Assembly (NCBI GenBank): GCA_031263155.1
Contig: JAISGK010000064.1
Span: 1-34,516 of the forward strand
Length of the DNA: 34,516 nt
From: Clostridiales bacterium
GTDB taxonomy: Bacteria > Bacillota > Clostridia > Lachnospirales > WQUN01
Direction: 5' to 3'
Part shown: piece after piece, positions 1-8,211 of the stretch
Layout of the letters: the number at the start of each line of letters is the position of its first letter
How positions within the stretch are numbered: position 1 is the first letter of the stretch
Made by a program: the position numbers and the translations under genes
The notes under the pieces: generated by a model
Seen by the model: the letters and a program-made list of their open reading frames with translations, nothing else
Told to the model about the DNA's origin: nothing
Databases searched by the model: none

Positions 1-264
1 TCATTAGATACAAGTACTCATTTGGACCCGATCTTTGACTTTATAGAACAAAATTGCGATACACTAAAAGAGCTATATATAGCTTTAAAAGCAGAATGGC
101 ATATTGTTGTCTGTATAAAGATACGCGATAATGGCTCGCCAGGAGTAGTTCTATCATCAAGGCAGATTAGCATTGCTAATGCCATTGAAGCGAATATAGG
201 GTTTGATATATATGCATTAATAAGCCCAGATGAGTGGTGTTGGTCTATCTCAGATTCTGTGTAA
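1..264 (+). CDS. DUF4279 family protein, C-terminal part (gene cut by window edge)
   Basis: The reading frame is open from base 1 to the TAA at 262-264 and gives 87 residues with no start inside the window, so the 5' part lies to the left. The visible part has the spacing I associate with the C-terminal half of DUF4279: a helix beginning LDPIFDFIE, a strand-rich HIVVCIKIRDNG segment, then SPGVVLSSRQ, and finally the strand GFDIYAL. DUF4279 proteins are small cytoplasmic proteins of unknown biochemistry, often found among accessory genes and sometimes near polymorphic toxin immunity genes. The tail after the last strand is unusually Trp-rich. The nearest neighbour downstream is the rimP operon, with no obvious functional link. 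The family call rests on recognised pattern only. Confidence 0.6.
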   Translation, partial: SLDTSTHLDPIFDFIEQNCDTLKELYIALKAEWHIVVCIKIRDNGSPGVVLSSRQISIANAIEANIGFDIYALISPDEWCWSISDSV

Positions 265-298
265 ACTCCAAGCAGTGGAGCAAAACATGGCAAGATAT

Positions 299-337
299 TT
301 GATGGGCGGCAGCAGTTTTAGCGATGCCGCCCATCAA
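299..337. terminator. 13-bp perfect hairpin after the DUF4279 gene
   Basis: The arms TTGATGGGCGGCA (299-311) and TGCCGCCCATCAA (325-337) are exact reverse complements around a 13-base loop. The stem is GC-rich and lies 34 bases after the DUF4279 stop. No run of T follows on either side, so it is not a classical intrinsic terminator. It could act as an mRNA 3' stabiliser, a Rho-type stop or an intergenic palindromic repeat. Confidence 0.45.
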
Positions 338-414
338 TAGCATAATGCCAACGGGGGCGGATACCAAAGGGGCTTGGCTCGCATGCGTACTCAAAAATGT
401 TTGTTGTTAGGATT

Positions 415-452
415 GGTGAATAGTAACATTGCAACGGCTGGTGAACAGTAAC
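415..452. repeat. Short direct repeat, two 13-base copies
   Basis: Copies at 415-427 (GGTGAATAGTAAC) and 440-452 (GGTGAACAGTAAC) differ at one base, with starts 25 bases apart. They lie in gene-free sequence. Nothing in the window shows what they do. Confidence 0.5.
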
Positions 453-491
453 ACGGAAACAAATTTCTTGCCTCAAAAAGCCTTGTATGTA

Positions 492-520
492 TTGCAAACG
501 TTAATGAGCTTTGCTATAAT
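492..520 (+). promoter_or_regulatory. Sigma-A-type promoter of the rimP-nusA-infB operon
   Basis: A -35 box TTGCAA (492-497), a 17-base spacer and a perfect -10 box TATAAT (515-520) predict transcription starting near 527. This gives a leader of about 80 bases before rimP that contains the hairpin at 547-572. It is the only strong promoter seen upstream of the ten-gene translation operon. Confidence 0.75.
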
Positions 521-546
521 ATGCGGGAAATGTAGGCGTAGATGAT

Positions 547-579
547 TAAGAGTGGGGGATTTCCCACTCTTATATTTTT
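547..579 (+). terminator. Leader hairpin with T-rich tail upstream of rimP (possible attenuator)
   Basis: TAAGAGTGGG (547-556) and CCCACTCTTA (563-572) form a perfect 10-bp stem with a 6-base loop, followed by TATTTTT (573-579). It lies between the promoter (492-520) and the rimP start (606), so a full stop here would silence the operon. An attenuation or antitermination role is therefore plausible, and hairpins of this style ahead of rimP are common in Clostridia as I recall them. NusA, which binds nascent RNA hairpins, is encoded directly downstream, so feedback control is an attractive inference. Confidence 0.65.
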
Positions 580-605
580 GGTAACGGCTTTTAGGGGTGG
601 TAACG

Positions 606-1121
606 ATGAAAATTTCAGAACTGGAAGAGTTGCTTAAACCCGTGGTTCAAAACGCGGGCTACGGACTGTGGGACATTGTGTTTGTTAAAGAAGGAGCAAA
701 CTGGTACTTGCGGTTGTTTATCGATAAGCCCAACGCGGAATCCAAAGAATTAGAGAAGCTGTCAGTTGTGATGAACAAAGGAGATGAGCATGGCGAGGGC
801 ATAGGCATTAGCGATTGCGAAACGGTGAGCCGCCTTGTAGGAAAGGTGTTGGACGATGTCGATCCTATAAAGCAGCCATACATTCTTGAGGTTAGCTCGC
901 CGGGATTGGATAGGGCGCTTAAACGTGACAGAGATTTCGAACTCTACGCGGGGCACTTGGTAAACATAAAGTTGTACAAGCCAAACGGTAAGAAAAAATC
1001 ATTTTCAGGAGAGCTAAAAGGTATTGTGGAGGGCAAAATTGTGATAAAAGACGAAAAGGGAGCCGAGCTGCTCTTTGATAAGGCGCTGGTCGCCTCGTGC
1101 AGACTGGCTGTTGTGTGGTAG
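606..1121 (+). CDS. rimP: Ribosome maturation factor RimP
   Basis: RimP helps assemble the 30S ribosomal subunit in the cytoplasm and binds S12. The 171-residue product has the family layout: an N-terminal alpha/beta domain with GLWDIVFVKEGANWYLRLFIDK, the conserved IGISDCETVSRLVGKVLD segment, and YILEVSSPGLDRALKRDRDF leading into an Sm-like C-terminal domain. I chose the ATG at 606 because AGGGG (593-597) sits at good spacing before it. The in-frame GTG at 597 overlaps that site and is less likely. It is the first gene of the translation operon and ends two bases before the nusA ATG. Length is slightly above the usual 150 or so residues. Confidence 0.93.
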   Translation: MKISELEELLKPVVQNAGYGLWDIVFVKEGANWYLRLFIDKPNAESKELEKLSVVMNKGDEHGEGIGISDCETVSRLVGKVLDDVDPIKQPYILEVSSPGLDRALKRDRDFELYAGHLVNIKLYKPNGKKKSFSGELKGIVEGKIVIKDEKGAELLFDKALVASCRLAVVW

Positions 1122-1123
1122 CA

Positions 1124-2260
1124 ATGAGAAAAAAAACAGACCCGGCGGCAGACCAAAGCGCCGAATTTATGACCGCTCTTAAACAGATATCCGGCGAAAG
1201 GGGCATAGATGAAAACATTATTTACGAAGCTATCGAAACATCACTAGTTACCGCGTGCAAAAAAAATTACGGAAACACGGACAACATACGGGTAGATATA
1301 GACAGGCGCACAGGCAAGGTACAGGTGCTGGCCCAAAAGACTGTCGCCGCAAGCGTGACAAACCCACTTACAGAGATAGAGCTGGAAGAGGCAAAGCGCG
1401 TTAACCTGCGTTACGAGTTGGGCGATCTAATAGATATAGAGATAACTCCTCGCAACTTTGGGCGCGTGGCCGCGCAGACCGCCAAGCAAGTGGTGGTGCA
1501 AAAATTCCGCGAGGCGGAGCGCGAATTGCTATACAATGAGTATATGGCTAAAGAACACGGTATGGTCACAGGCATAGTTCAGCGCAAGGAAAAACGCAAT
1601 GTGATTGTTACCCTAGGCAAGGTAGATGCCGTTTTACCCGCGTCGGAACAAGCCCCCGGCGAAGAGTATAACCTGCAAGACAGGCTTAAACTGTATGTTC
1701 AAGAAGTACGGCAAACGCCAAAAGGTCCTTCCATTACTGTATCGCGCGCCGCGCCGGAAATGATAGAAAAGCTATTTGAGCGCGAAACGCCTGAGATTAT
1801 GGATGGCACGGTCGAGGTGCGCGGTATTGCGCGCGAGGTGGGAAGCCGCAGTAAAATGGCGGTATACAGCAATGACCCCGCTGTGGATCCCATAGGCGCC
1901 TGTGTGGGTCAAAATCAGATGCGTGTCGCAATTGTTTTAAAGCAGTTGGGCAACGAAAAAGTAGATATTTTGGAATGGAGCGGCATACCCGAAATATATA
2001 TCGCGCGGGCTCTCGCGCCGGCCAAGGTGCTTACTGTTGTGTGCTACCCCGAAGAGCGTCTGGCTCATGTGGTCGTGTCCGATAATCAATTGTCACTCGC
2101 CATAGGCAAGGCCGGTCAAAACGCGCGGCTGGCCGCCAAACTCGCCGGTTGGCGCATAGATATAAAAAGTGAAACCCAAGCGGAAGAGCTGGATTTTATA
2201 CCCATAGACGCGATAGAGCGTTTTTGGGAGCTTTATGAAAAAGCTGGAGTAGAGCAATGA
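1124..2260 (+). CDS. nusA: Transcription termination/antitermination factor NusA
   Basis: NusA binds RNA polymerase and nascent RNA to modulate pausing, termination and antitermination. The 378-residue protein shows the N-terminal polymerase-binding domain (ERGIDENIIYEAIETSLVTACKKNYG), an S1 domain around residues 130-205 (MVTGIVQRKEKRNVIVTLG), and two KH domains (DPAVDPIGACVGQNQMRV, then LSLAIGKAGQNARLAAKLAGW). It lacks the C-terminal acidic repeats of the E. coli protein, as is normal for Bacillota. The ATG at 1124 gives about 15 residues ahead of the usual family start; a GTG at 1097 inside rimP and an ATG at 1169 are alternatives. The stop overlaps the rnpM start (ATGA). Confidence 0.95.
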   Translation: MRKKTDPAADQSAEFMTALKQISGERGIDENIIYEAIETSLVTACKKNYGNTDNIRVDIDRRTGKVQVLAQKTVAASVTNPLTEIELEEAKRVNLRYELGDLIDIEITPRNFGRVAAQTAKQVVVQKFREAERELLYNEYMAKEHGMVTGIVQRKEKRNVIVTLGKVDAVLPASEQAPGEEYNLQDRLKLYVQEVRQTPKGPSITVSRAAPEMIEKLFERETPEIMDGTVEVRGIAREVGSRSKMAVYSNDPAVDPIGACVGQNQMRVAIVLKQLGNEKVDILEWSGIPEIYIARALAPAKVLTVVCYPEERLAHVVVSDNQLSLAIGKAGQNARLAAKLAGWRIDIKSETQAEELDFIPIDAIERFWELYEKAGVEQ

Positions 2261-2562
2261 GCGCAACATCACAAATAAGAACAATGGCGACCGCCAACCA
2301 CGCGTCTCTACCCCTTAGAAAATGTGTAGCGTGCGGAGCCAGAAAAATAAAAGAAGAGCTGCTGCGTGTGGTAAAATCCGCGTCCGGTGAGATTGTCTTT
2401 GACAAAGAAAGCAAACTGCCCGGCAGGGGCGCATATGTATGCAAAAATATTGTCTGTGTGAACAAGGCGGCCAAGTCGCGCGGTTTGCAGCGTTCCGTCA
2501 AATCCGCCCATACGCGGAGCGACGATATTTACAAAAGGCTAGCGTTAGAACTTGATGGATAA
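2257..2562 (+). CDS. rnpM: YlxR/RnpM family RNA-binding protein
   Basis: This 101-residue protein has the YlxR (DUF448) signature: RKCVACGARK near residue 21, then a long spacer to LPGRGAYVC and a late Cys. In Bacillus subtilis the family member (RnpM) binds the RNase P RNA and modulates its activity; an earlier view was a general nucleoid or RNA regulator. The start ATG at 2257 overlaps the nusA stop by four bases and has GGAG upstream. A second ATG at 2284 would trim nine poorly conserved residues. The gene lies between nusA and rplGA, as in most Bacillota. Confidence 0.9.
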   Translation: MSATSQIRTMATANHASLPLRKCVACGARKIKEELLRVVKSASGEIVFDKESKLPGRGAYVCKNIVCVNKAAKSRGLQRSVKSAHTRSDDIYKRLALELDG

Positions 2563-2881
2563 ACTGCTTTCCATAATCAGCCTGTGCAGACGGGCACAAA
2601 AACTTGCCACGGGCGCGTTTGCGTGTGAAACAGCATTGCGCGGCGAGGCTCACCTTATTGTAATAGCCGCTGACGCGTCAGAAAACACTAGGCGGAAATT
2701 TGTGAACAAGGCTTTCTTCTACAAAATCCCCGTCTACATATGCGGTACGATTGCAGATTTGAGCAAAGCCTCGGGCACGGCAAACAGAGCGGTATTCGTC
2801 GTTACAGAAAAGGGGCTGGCGGCAAATATCATAAACATCTTTAGGGATAATAATTTGGAGGCGACAGAGTGTCAAAAATAA
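2555..2881 (+). CDS. rplGA: YlxQ-type L7Ae-family ribosomal protein
   Basis: A 108-residue protein of the L7Ae/L30e/S12e/Gadd45 fold, which binds kink-turn RNA. Visible family features are the N-terminal [26 protein letters not shown] helix pair, the strand [17 protein letters not shown], and IPVYICGT. Position between rnpM and infB is the standard place for ylxQ. The ATG at 2555 is preferred over the TTG at 2552. Both overlap the end of rnpM and no strong ribosome binding site is seen, so translational coupling is likely. The 3' end overlaps the infB start by 13 bases. Confidence 0.88.
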   Translation: MDKLLSIISLCRRAQKLATGAFACETALRGEAHLIVIAADASENTRRKFVNKAFFYKIPVYICGTIADLSKASGTANRAVFVVTEKGLAANIINIFRDNNLEATECQK

Positions 2882-5800
2882 GGGTTCATGAGCTGGCGAA
2901 GCAACTCAACCAAACCAGCAAAACCGTTATAGATAAATTAAAGGATTTTGGGATAGACGTTAAGAATCAGTTGAGTAACATTGAGGATGATGAATCCCAA
3001 AAAGTGATTAGCTTTTTCCATGCGCGTTCTGATGATAAGCCGCAGACAAGGCAGAGCAACCAACCCGTAGCGCCTAAACAGCCTCATCCAACAGGGGAGT
3101 CGCCCGCGAGGCGTGTCGCTCCCCCATCTGAAACGCGGCAAACTAACGCTCTAACGAACAGTACCCAGTCGAACGGCGCCCAATCGAACGGCGCTCAATC
3201 GAACGCTACCCAGCCAAGCGAGAGCAAACCGTCTGAACTCCCCCGGGAAGAAAAGCAAGCAGGGCGGAGGGACAACCAAGGCCAGGCGAGACAGCGAACA
3301 GACGTTCAGCGCGCGCCGCGCAGGGATAATCAGCGTTCTGACGGCCAGCAGCGCTCCCCTCGGCGCGACGATCAGCGCCCTGACAGGCAGCGAGCGGACG
3401 CCCAGCAACGTCCCCCGCGCAGGGATGACCAGCATAGTGAAACGCCCCGCGCGGATGGCCAGCAAAGGCAAGATGGCGCGAGGTATAGTCAGTCGCGCCC
3501 CCGACAGGATGGCAATGCTACGCATGAAGGCTATCCCTCCCGCTATCAACAGGGCTCTCAAGCGGGGCAGCAAAGGAGAGACAGACAGCAAGGCCCTCGC
3601 GAAGGATATTCTCAACGATCAGGGCAAGGGCAACGGGATGGACAGCCACAACAAATAGACAGCCAATTACAGCAAAGAGACGGGCAACCACAGCAAAGGG
3701 ACAGACAGCCGCAGCAAAGAGATGGACAATCACAACAAAGAGACGGCCAATACCGGCGCGATAGACAACAGAGACCTTCCGACAGGCCTACGGGTGATCG
3801 CCCAACTGGCGATCGGACTGGCGGCAGACCCCCCGGCGATAGACCCCGTGGAGATTATCAACGGCGTGAAGGTCAGACCCTTTCAGGCGAAAGGCAGACA
3901 TATCGACGCGAAGGGCAGCAAACCGGCGCGGCGCAAGGCCAACGGCACGACGGTCAACAAGGCGGTTATCGCCGTGACGGTTCGAGTTCCGCGCCAAGGA
4001 TAGACGGCGGGCAGCGCGGTGGAGGTCAGCGTCCTGAAGGAAGTTTTCAGCGTCGCGATGGAGGCAGTTTTCAGCGCAGGGATGGCGCGCCCCCAAGAAA
4101 AGACGGCGGTGGTTTCGCTAAAAGGGACGAAGGAACGCGCCCTGGTTTCCCACGGCGCGACAAGCCCGCCGGCCCAGGCTTTGCAAAAAAAGACGATACC
4201 AAAGCTCAGCCAACTAAAGACGAACGCAAGCAAACGTACCAAAAAAGCGAACACATGCGCCAAGAAAAATCTAAAACTAAAGATAACGCCGTAAATGGTG
4301 GAAGAAGGTTCACTGAAAAAGCCTCGCCGCAAAGGAGACGCACACAACAAAAGAAAAAAATGGAACCCCGGGTAGTAAAAAAATTCGAGCCCGATATCAA
4401 ACTTATTAAAATTCCCCAAATATTGACTGTAAAAGAATTGGCGGAACAACTGCGCCGCAGTGGGGCTGACGTTGTTAAAGCCCTGTTTAAGCTTGGCACT
4501 ATCGCTACTGTTAATCAGGAAATAGATTTCGACACGGCGACTAAAGCGGCGGAGTCATTTAATGTTATGGTTGAGGAAGCGATCGAGGTAGACGTGTTCG
4601 AACAGGCGTTCTCCGAAACTGAAGAGAGTGACGAGCAAAAGCAAGAGCGTCCTCCCGTCGTCGTCGTTATGGGCCACGTTGACCATGGCAAAACATCCCT
4701 CTTGGACGCCATTCGCAAAACCAACGTCACCGCGAGCGAAGCGGGCGGTATCACACAGCATATCGGCGCTTACTCTGTCAGTATCAATGGCAAGCCCATC
4801 ACTTTCCTTGACACACCCGGGCACGAGGCGTTTACCGCAATGCGTATGCGAGGCGCGCTTGTTACAGATATAGCGGTGCTGGTCGTCGCGGCCGACGACG
4901 GGGTTATGCCACAAACGATCGAGGCTATTAACCACGCGAACGCTGCGGGCGTTGACATGATTGTCGCGATAAATAAAATGGATAAAGCGGGGGTCAACCC
5001 TGATCGTGTCAAGCAAGAGCTTACAGAACACGGCGTTCTGGTAGAGGATTGGGGCGGCGGCGTTATATCTGTGCCCGTTTCGGCGCTCAAACACGAAGGC
5101 ATCGATCAACTTCTAGAGATGATTACCATTGTGGCGGAAATGAAAGAGCTTAAGGCGAATCCCAACAAACCCGCGAGGGGAACGATCATAGAGGCTGAGC
5201 TGGATAAGGGCAGAGGCCCGGTCGCAACCGTGCTGGTTCAAGATGGAACGCTTAACACGGGAGATATTGTGGTCGCGGGTTCGGTATTCGGTCGAATCCG
5301 CGCTATGATAGATGACAAGGGCGTGAGGGTAAAAAAAGCGGGGCCGTCAGTGCCAGTGGAAATTTTAGGGCTGGCGGAAGTGCCTGCCGTGGGCGATATG
5401 TTTTATGTGGCGCAAAATGAGCGGCAGGCGCGTATGCTGTCTGACTCCGTTATCGCCAAGAGCCGCCGAAGCATGATAAAAGAAACACCAAAGGTCACGC
5501 TGGACGATCTTTATACCCAGATAAAATCGGGTAATATGAAAAACCTTAACATCATACTTAAGGCGGATGTGCAGGGTTCGGTAGAGGCGGTACGCACCAG
5601 CCTCGAAAAATTAAGTAACGAAGAGGTGCATATTCAGGTTATTCACGATGGCGTGGGCGCCGTCACCGAGTCGGACGTTATGCTCGCGAGCGCGTCCAAC
5701 GCGGTTATAATAGGGTTTAACGTGCGCCCTGATCCACAGGCGAAAAACGTGGCCGACTCAGAAAAGGTAGATATTCGCCTTTATCGCGTCATATATAACG

Positions 5801-6144
5801 CCATAGACGACATCAACGCCGCCATAAAGGGTATGCTTGACCCGCTGTATAAAGAAAAAGTCATTGGTCACGCCGAGATTCGCCAGTTATTCAAGGCCAG
5901 CAGTGTGGGTACCATAGGCGGGGCATACGTTACCGACGGTAAGATCTCTCGCACCGGGCAAATACGCATTATACGCGACGGCAAAGTCGTTTATGACGGC
6001 ACGTTGGAGACCCTGCGCAGGTTTAAGGACGACGCGCGCGAGGTAAGCGCCGGCTTCGAGTGCGGGCTGCTATTTTCAAAATATAACGACATCAAAGAGG
6101 GCGACATAGCCGAGTCGTACGTAATGGAGGAAATAGAGCGGTGA
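2869..6144 (+). CDS. infB: Translation initiation factor IF-2 with very long repeat-rich linker
   Basis: IF-2 is the GTPase that places initiator tRNA on the 30S subunit and promotes subunit joining. The 1091-residue product begins with an IF2_N domain (residues 1-50). It then has a low-complexity linker of Q, R, D, G and P from about residue 55 to 490, a second IF2_N-like domain ([19 protein letters not shown], about 515-575), and the G domain with GHVDHGKT (602-609), DTPGH (648-652) and NKMD (702-705). Domains II, III and IV follow. The GTG start at 2869 has GGAGG at 2857-2861. Bacillus subtilis IF-2 is about 716 residues, so most of the extra length is linker. The rbfA start overlaps its stop as GTGA. 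Confidence 0.97.
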   Translation: MSKIRVHELAKQLNQTSKTVIDKLKDFGIDVKNQLSNIEDDESQKVISFFHARSDDKPQTRQSNQPVAPKQPHPTGESPARRVAPPSETRQTNALTNSTQSNGAQSNGAQSNATQPSESKPSELPREEKQAGRRDNQGQARQRTDVQRAPRRDNQRSDGQQRSPRRDDQRPDRQRADAQQRPPRRDDQHSETPRADGQQRQDGARYSQSRPRQDGNATHEGYPSRYQQGSQAGQQRRDRQQGPREGYSQRSGQGQRDGQPQQIDSQLQQRDGQPQQRDRQPQQRDGQSQQRDGQYRRDRQQRPSDRPTGDRPTGDRTGGRPPGDRPRGDYQRREGQTLSGERQTYRREGQQTGAAQGQRHDGQQGGYRRDGSSSAPRIDGGQRGGGQRPEGSFQRRDGGSFQRRDGAPPRKDGGGFAKRDEGTRPGFPRRDKPAGPGFAKKDDTKAQPTKDERKQTYQKSEHMRQEKSKTKDNAVNGGRRFTEKASPQRRRTQQKKKMEPRVVKKFEPDIKLIKIPQILTVKELAEQLRRSGADVVKALFKLGTIATVNQEIDFDTATKAAESFNVMVEEAIEVDVFEQAFSETEESDEQKQERPPVVVVMGHVDHGKTSLLDAIRKTNVTASEAGGITQHIGAYSVSINGKPITFLDTPGHEAFTAMRMRGALVTDIAVLVVAADDGVMPQTIEAINHANAAGVDMIVAINKMDKAGVNPDRVKQELTEHGVLVEDWGGGVISVPVSALKHEGIDQLLEMITIVAEMKELKANPNKPARGTIIEAELDKGRGPVATVLVQDGTLNTGDIVVAGSVFGRIRAMIDDKGVRVKKAGPSVPVEILGLAEVPAVGDMFYVAQNERQARMLSDSVIAKSRRSMIKETPKVTLDDLYTQIKSGNMKNLNIILKADVQGSVEAVRTSLEKLSNEEVHIQVIHDGVGAVTESDVMLASASNAVIIGFNVRPDPQAKNVADSEKVDIRLYRVIYNAIDDINAAIKGMLDPLYKEKVIGHAEIRQLFKASSVGTIGGAYVTDGKISRTGQIRIIRDGKVVYDGTLETLRRFKDDAREVSAGFECGLLFSKYNDIKEGDIAESYVMEEIER
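3166..3210 (+). repeat. Three 15-bp tandem repeats inside infB
   Basis: Three copies in register with the codons (3166-3180, 3181-3195, 3196-3210), each close to CAATCGAACGGCGCC, encode the pentad Q-S-N-(G/A)-(A/T). They are part of the disordered IF-2 linker and probably arose by slippage. Confidence 0.7.
3649..3753 (+). repeat. Five 21-bp tandem repeats inside infB encoding QQRDGQx heptads
   Basis: Units start at 3649, 3670, 3691, 3712 and 3733, each close to CAGCAAAGAGACGGGCAACC plus one base. They are codon-aligned and encode [28 protein letters not shown] and QQRDGQY (residues 261-295). Synonymous differences between units (CAG/CAA, GAC/GAT) suggest the array is not brand new. Copy number is a likely site of strain variation. 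Confidence 0.85.
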
Positions 6145-6503
6145 ACCAAAACCGGATAACACGCCTTAACGACGAGTTCATGCGCGAGGTAGCCAATATT
6201 ATACGTTCGGAGTTGAAAGACCCGCGAGTTGGCGCGATTGTTTCGGTGCTGCGAGCGGACGTAAGCCAGGATATGAAGCATTGCCGCGTTTCGGTGAGCG
6301 TTCTGGGCAATGTGGACGAACGCGAAAACACTATGCGGGTGTTGGATAACGCCTCTGGTTTTATACGCAAACGTATAGCCGAACGCATAAATCCGCGCGT
6401 AACCCCCGATATTAAATTTGTGTATGACGACTCCCTTGAGTACGGGCTACGCATGGATAAATTGATAGAAGAGACGATTAAAAAGGATACGAGCCATGAA
6501 TGA
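6141..6503 (+). CDS. rbfA: Ribosome-binding factor A
   Basis: RbfA binds the 30S subunit near the 5' helix of 16S rRNA during late maturation and helps cold adaptation. The 120-residue protein has the KH-like fold with the family motifs [24 protein letters not shown] at the N-terminus, [13 protein letters not shown] in the middle, and [12 protein letters not shown]-like [20 protein letters not shown] near residue 95. The GTG start at 6141 overlaps the infB stop (GTGA) with GGAGG ten bases upstream. The 3' end overlaps nrnA by eight bases. Confidence 0.94.
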   Translation: MNQNRITRLNDEFMREVANIIRSELKDPRVGAIVSVLRADVSQDMKHCRVSVSVLGNVDERENTMRVLDNASGFIRKRIAERINPRVTPDIKFVYDDSLEYGLRMDKLIEETIKKDTSHE

Positions 6504-7527
6504 TATTGCCATGCAAAACGATCTACAATCCATTCGACAATTGATGTACAGCAATGAACGCTTCGTTATTGCCGGTCACGTTAACCCCGACGGCGACGCG
6601 ATTGGTTCGTGCCTGGGCTTGGGTATGGCGCTGAAAAAAATGGGTAAATCGGTGCGCGTGCTGTTGGAGGACGCCCACGAAAAAAACAGCGTTATACCCG
6701 GTCAATACCTTATATGGCGTGAAGGGCAGTCCAACGCCATCGACGCCGATTTTGGCGATATCGCCGCCAACCCTGTGGATTTTGTGTTTGTCGCGCTGGA
6801 TTGTGGCAGCGCGCACAGGTTGGGCAGCGCAAAAAAGATGTGTGAGCTTGCCACTACCACCATTTGTATCGATCATCATGTGAGCCATGAGCATTTTACA
6901 ACTTTCACATTGCTTGACCCCGACGCCTCATCTACCTGCTCCATGATCTATAAGCTCATAAGGCCCATGGGTGTAGTGGATAAAGACATCGCAAGCGCGT
7001 TATACTGCGGTATTCTTACAGATACGGGAGGCTTTAGACATCCTAACGTAAACAGCGTTACGCATGAGATTGTCGCGGACTTGCTAACGTTCGACATCCC
7101 CTTTACAGAGCTGTATAATGAAATGTTTAGAAGACACTCATTGGAAGAGACGCTGGTACTTCGGGGCGCGCTTAATAATTTGCGACTGCTTGCCAACGGC
7201 AAGGTCGCCCTTGGAACCATCAACTCCGACGAGATGAGCGCGGTGGGCGGGCGAATTCGCGACACAGACGGCATAGCGGAATATCTGCTCAATATTAGAG
7301 GAGTAGAGGCATCCATATTCATCTACGAGAAGAATAAAGGGCAATGCAAAATAAGTATGCGTTCGCTAAATATTGATATAAGCAAGGTAGCGTCAAAATT
7401 TGGCGGCGGTGGGCACGTTCACGCCGCTGGGGCATCAATAGACGGCGAGTTTGCAAAAGTGGTCGCCAGCGTTACGTCGGAAGTTGTCAGCACAGTACGC
7501 AATCGGCTTGAGGTGTTAGAGATATGA
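6496..7527 (+). CDS. nrnA: DHH/DHHA1 phosphoesterase, oligoribonuclease NrnA-like
   Basis: This protein probably degrades very short RNAs (2-5 nt), and in several Bacillota also dephosphorylates pAp, finishing mRNA turnover in the cytoplasm. The 343 residues show the Mn-binding DHH motifs: NPDGD (30-34), DCGS, and the DHH triplet itself (126-128). The C-terminal DHHA1 domain carries GGGGH (303-307). AAGGA sits eight bases before the ATG. Its place between rbfA and truB is common in Bacillota. NrnA and the cyclic-di-AMP-related GdpP class share these motifs; the absence of membrane or GGDEF parts favours NrnA. Confidence 0.92.
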   Translation: MNDIAMQNDLQSIRQLMYSNERFVIAGHVNPDGDAIGSCLGLGMALKKMGKSVRVLLEDAHEKNSVIPGQYLIWREGQSNAIDADFGDIAANPVDFVFVALDCGSAHRLGSAKKMCELATTTICIDHHVSHEHFTTFTLLDPDASSTCSMIYKLIRPMGVVDKDIASALYCGILTDTGGFRHPNVNSVTHEIVADLLTFDIPFTELYNEMFRRHSLEETLVLRGALNNLRLLANGKVALGTINSDEMSAVGGRIRDTDGIAEYLLNIRGVEASIFIYEKNKGQCKISMRSLNIDISKVASKFGGGGHVHAAGASIDGEFAKVVASVTSEVVSTVRNRLEVLEI

Positions 7528-7530
7528 ACC

Positions 7531-8211
7531 ATGATTAACGGCGTTCTTAACATCAATAAGCCCAAGGGCCTCACTTCACATAACGTAACCAAAATCGTGC
7601 GAAAGGTTCTCGGCTGCAAGGCGGGGCACGCCGGCACGCTTGATCCCGGCGCCGAAGGCGTGCTTCCCGTGTGCTGCGGCACGGCGACAAAGCAGGCGGA
7701 TTATCTTGGGGACGAAAAAATATACAGGGCTGATATCCGCCTTGGCATCGTGACCGACACAGAAGATATGGACGGAAAAGTGATAGAGTCAAACACAGTA
7801 CGCATTGAGCGAGATATGTTGGAAGCTGTGATAAAAGGCTTTGTCGGAATAATATCCCAAACCCCGCCCATGTATTCGGCGGTTAAACAAAACGGCGTGC
7901 CCCTATACAAACTGGCGAGGCAGGGTAAGGTTGTAGAGCGTAAGCCCCGCAGTGTCACAATCAACAGCATAGACATAGTAGATTATGACGATGAAAAACA
8001 TATTGCCACCCTTGTCATTCACTGCGGAAAAGGAACCTATGTACGCACGCTGTGCGCGGACATTGGCAAGGCGCTGGGCTGCGGCGCGTGTATGGGAAAT
8101 CTCGTCCGTCTGCGGTCGGGCAGATTTTTTATCGAAAACGCGATAACGCTGGAAGAGTTGAGGCAAAGGGCGTTAGATGGAACAATTGGCGAGGTGCTTA
8201 CGAACGTATGA
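7531..8211 (+). CDS. truB: tRNA pseudouridine(55) synthase TruB, short form
   Basis: TruB makes pseudouridine 55 in the T-loop of tRNA. The 226 residues contain the catalytic core: NINKPKGLTSHNV, the catalytic Asp38 in GTLDPGAEGVLP, SAVKQNGVPLYKLAR with the conserved Tyr, and CGKGTYVRTLCADIG. The sequence stops just after RLRSGRFFIENAITLEEL, where Bacillus-type TruB (about 300 residues) would continue into a small C-terminal PUA-like domain. About 70-80 residues are therefore missing, and the following bases are already ribF, so this is a deletion and not a frameshift. Three bases separate it from nrnA; no strong ribosome binding site is seen. Confidence 0.92.
   Translation: MINGVLNINKPKGLTSHNVTKIVRKVLGCKAGHAGTLDPGAEGVLPVCCGTATKQADYLGDEKIYRADIRLGIVTDTEDMDGKVIESNTVRIERDMLEAVIKGFVGIISQTPPMYSAVKQNGVPLYKLARQGKVVERKPRSVTINSIDIVDYDDEKHIATLVIHCGKGTYVRTLCADIGKALGCGACMGNLVRLRSGRFFIENAITLEELRQRALDGTIGEVLTNV

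Larger units (their letters stand above)
265..491. other. Gene-free stretch between the DUF4279 gene and the rimP promoter
   Basis: No convincing coding frame is present. The stretch holds a 13-bp perfect palindrome (299-337) and a 13-base direct repeat with one mismatch (415-427 and 440-452, both beginning GGTGAA and ending AGTAAC). The remainder shows nothing I can name. The repeats suggest an intergenic repeat element or the scar of a mobile element rather than a regulatory region of rimP, whose promoter begins at 492. Confidence 0.6.

Noticed and set aside
3151-4449. Several long open frames on the other strand and frames of infB
   Set aside because: They are by-products of the repetitive, stop-poor Q/R/D/G coding sequence; none has a ribosome binding site or family motif, while the infB frame is continuous and conserved at both ends.
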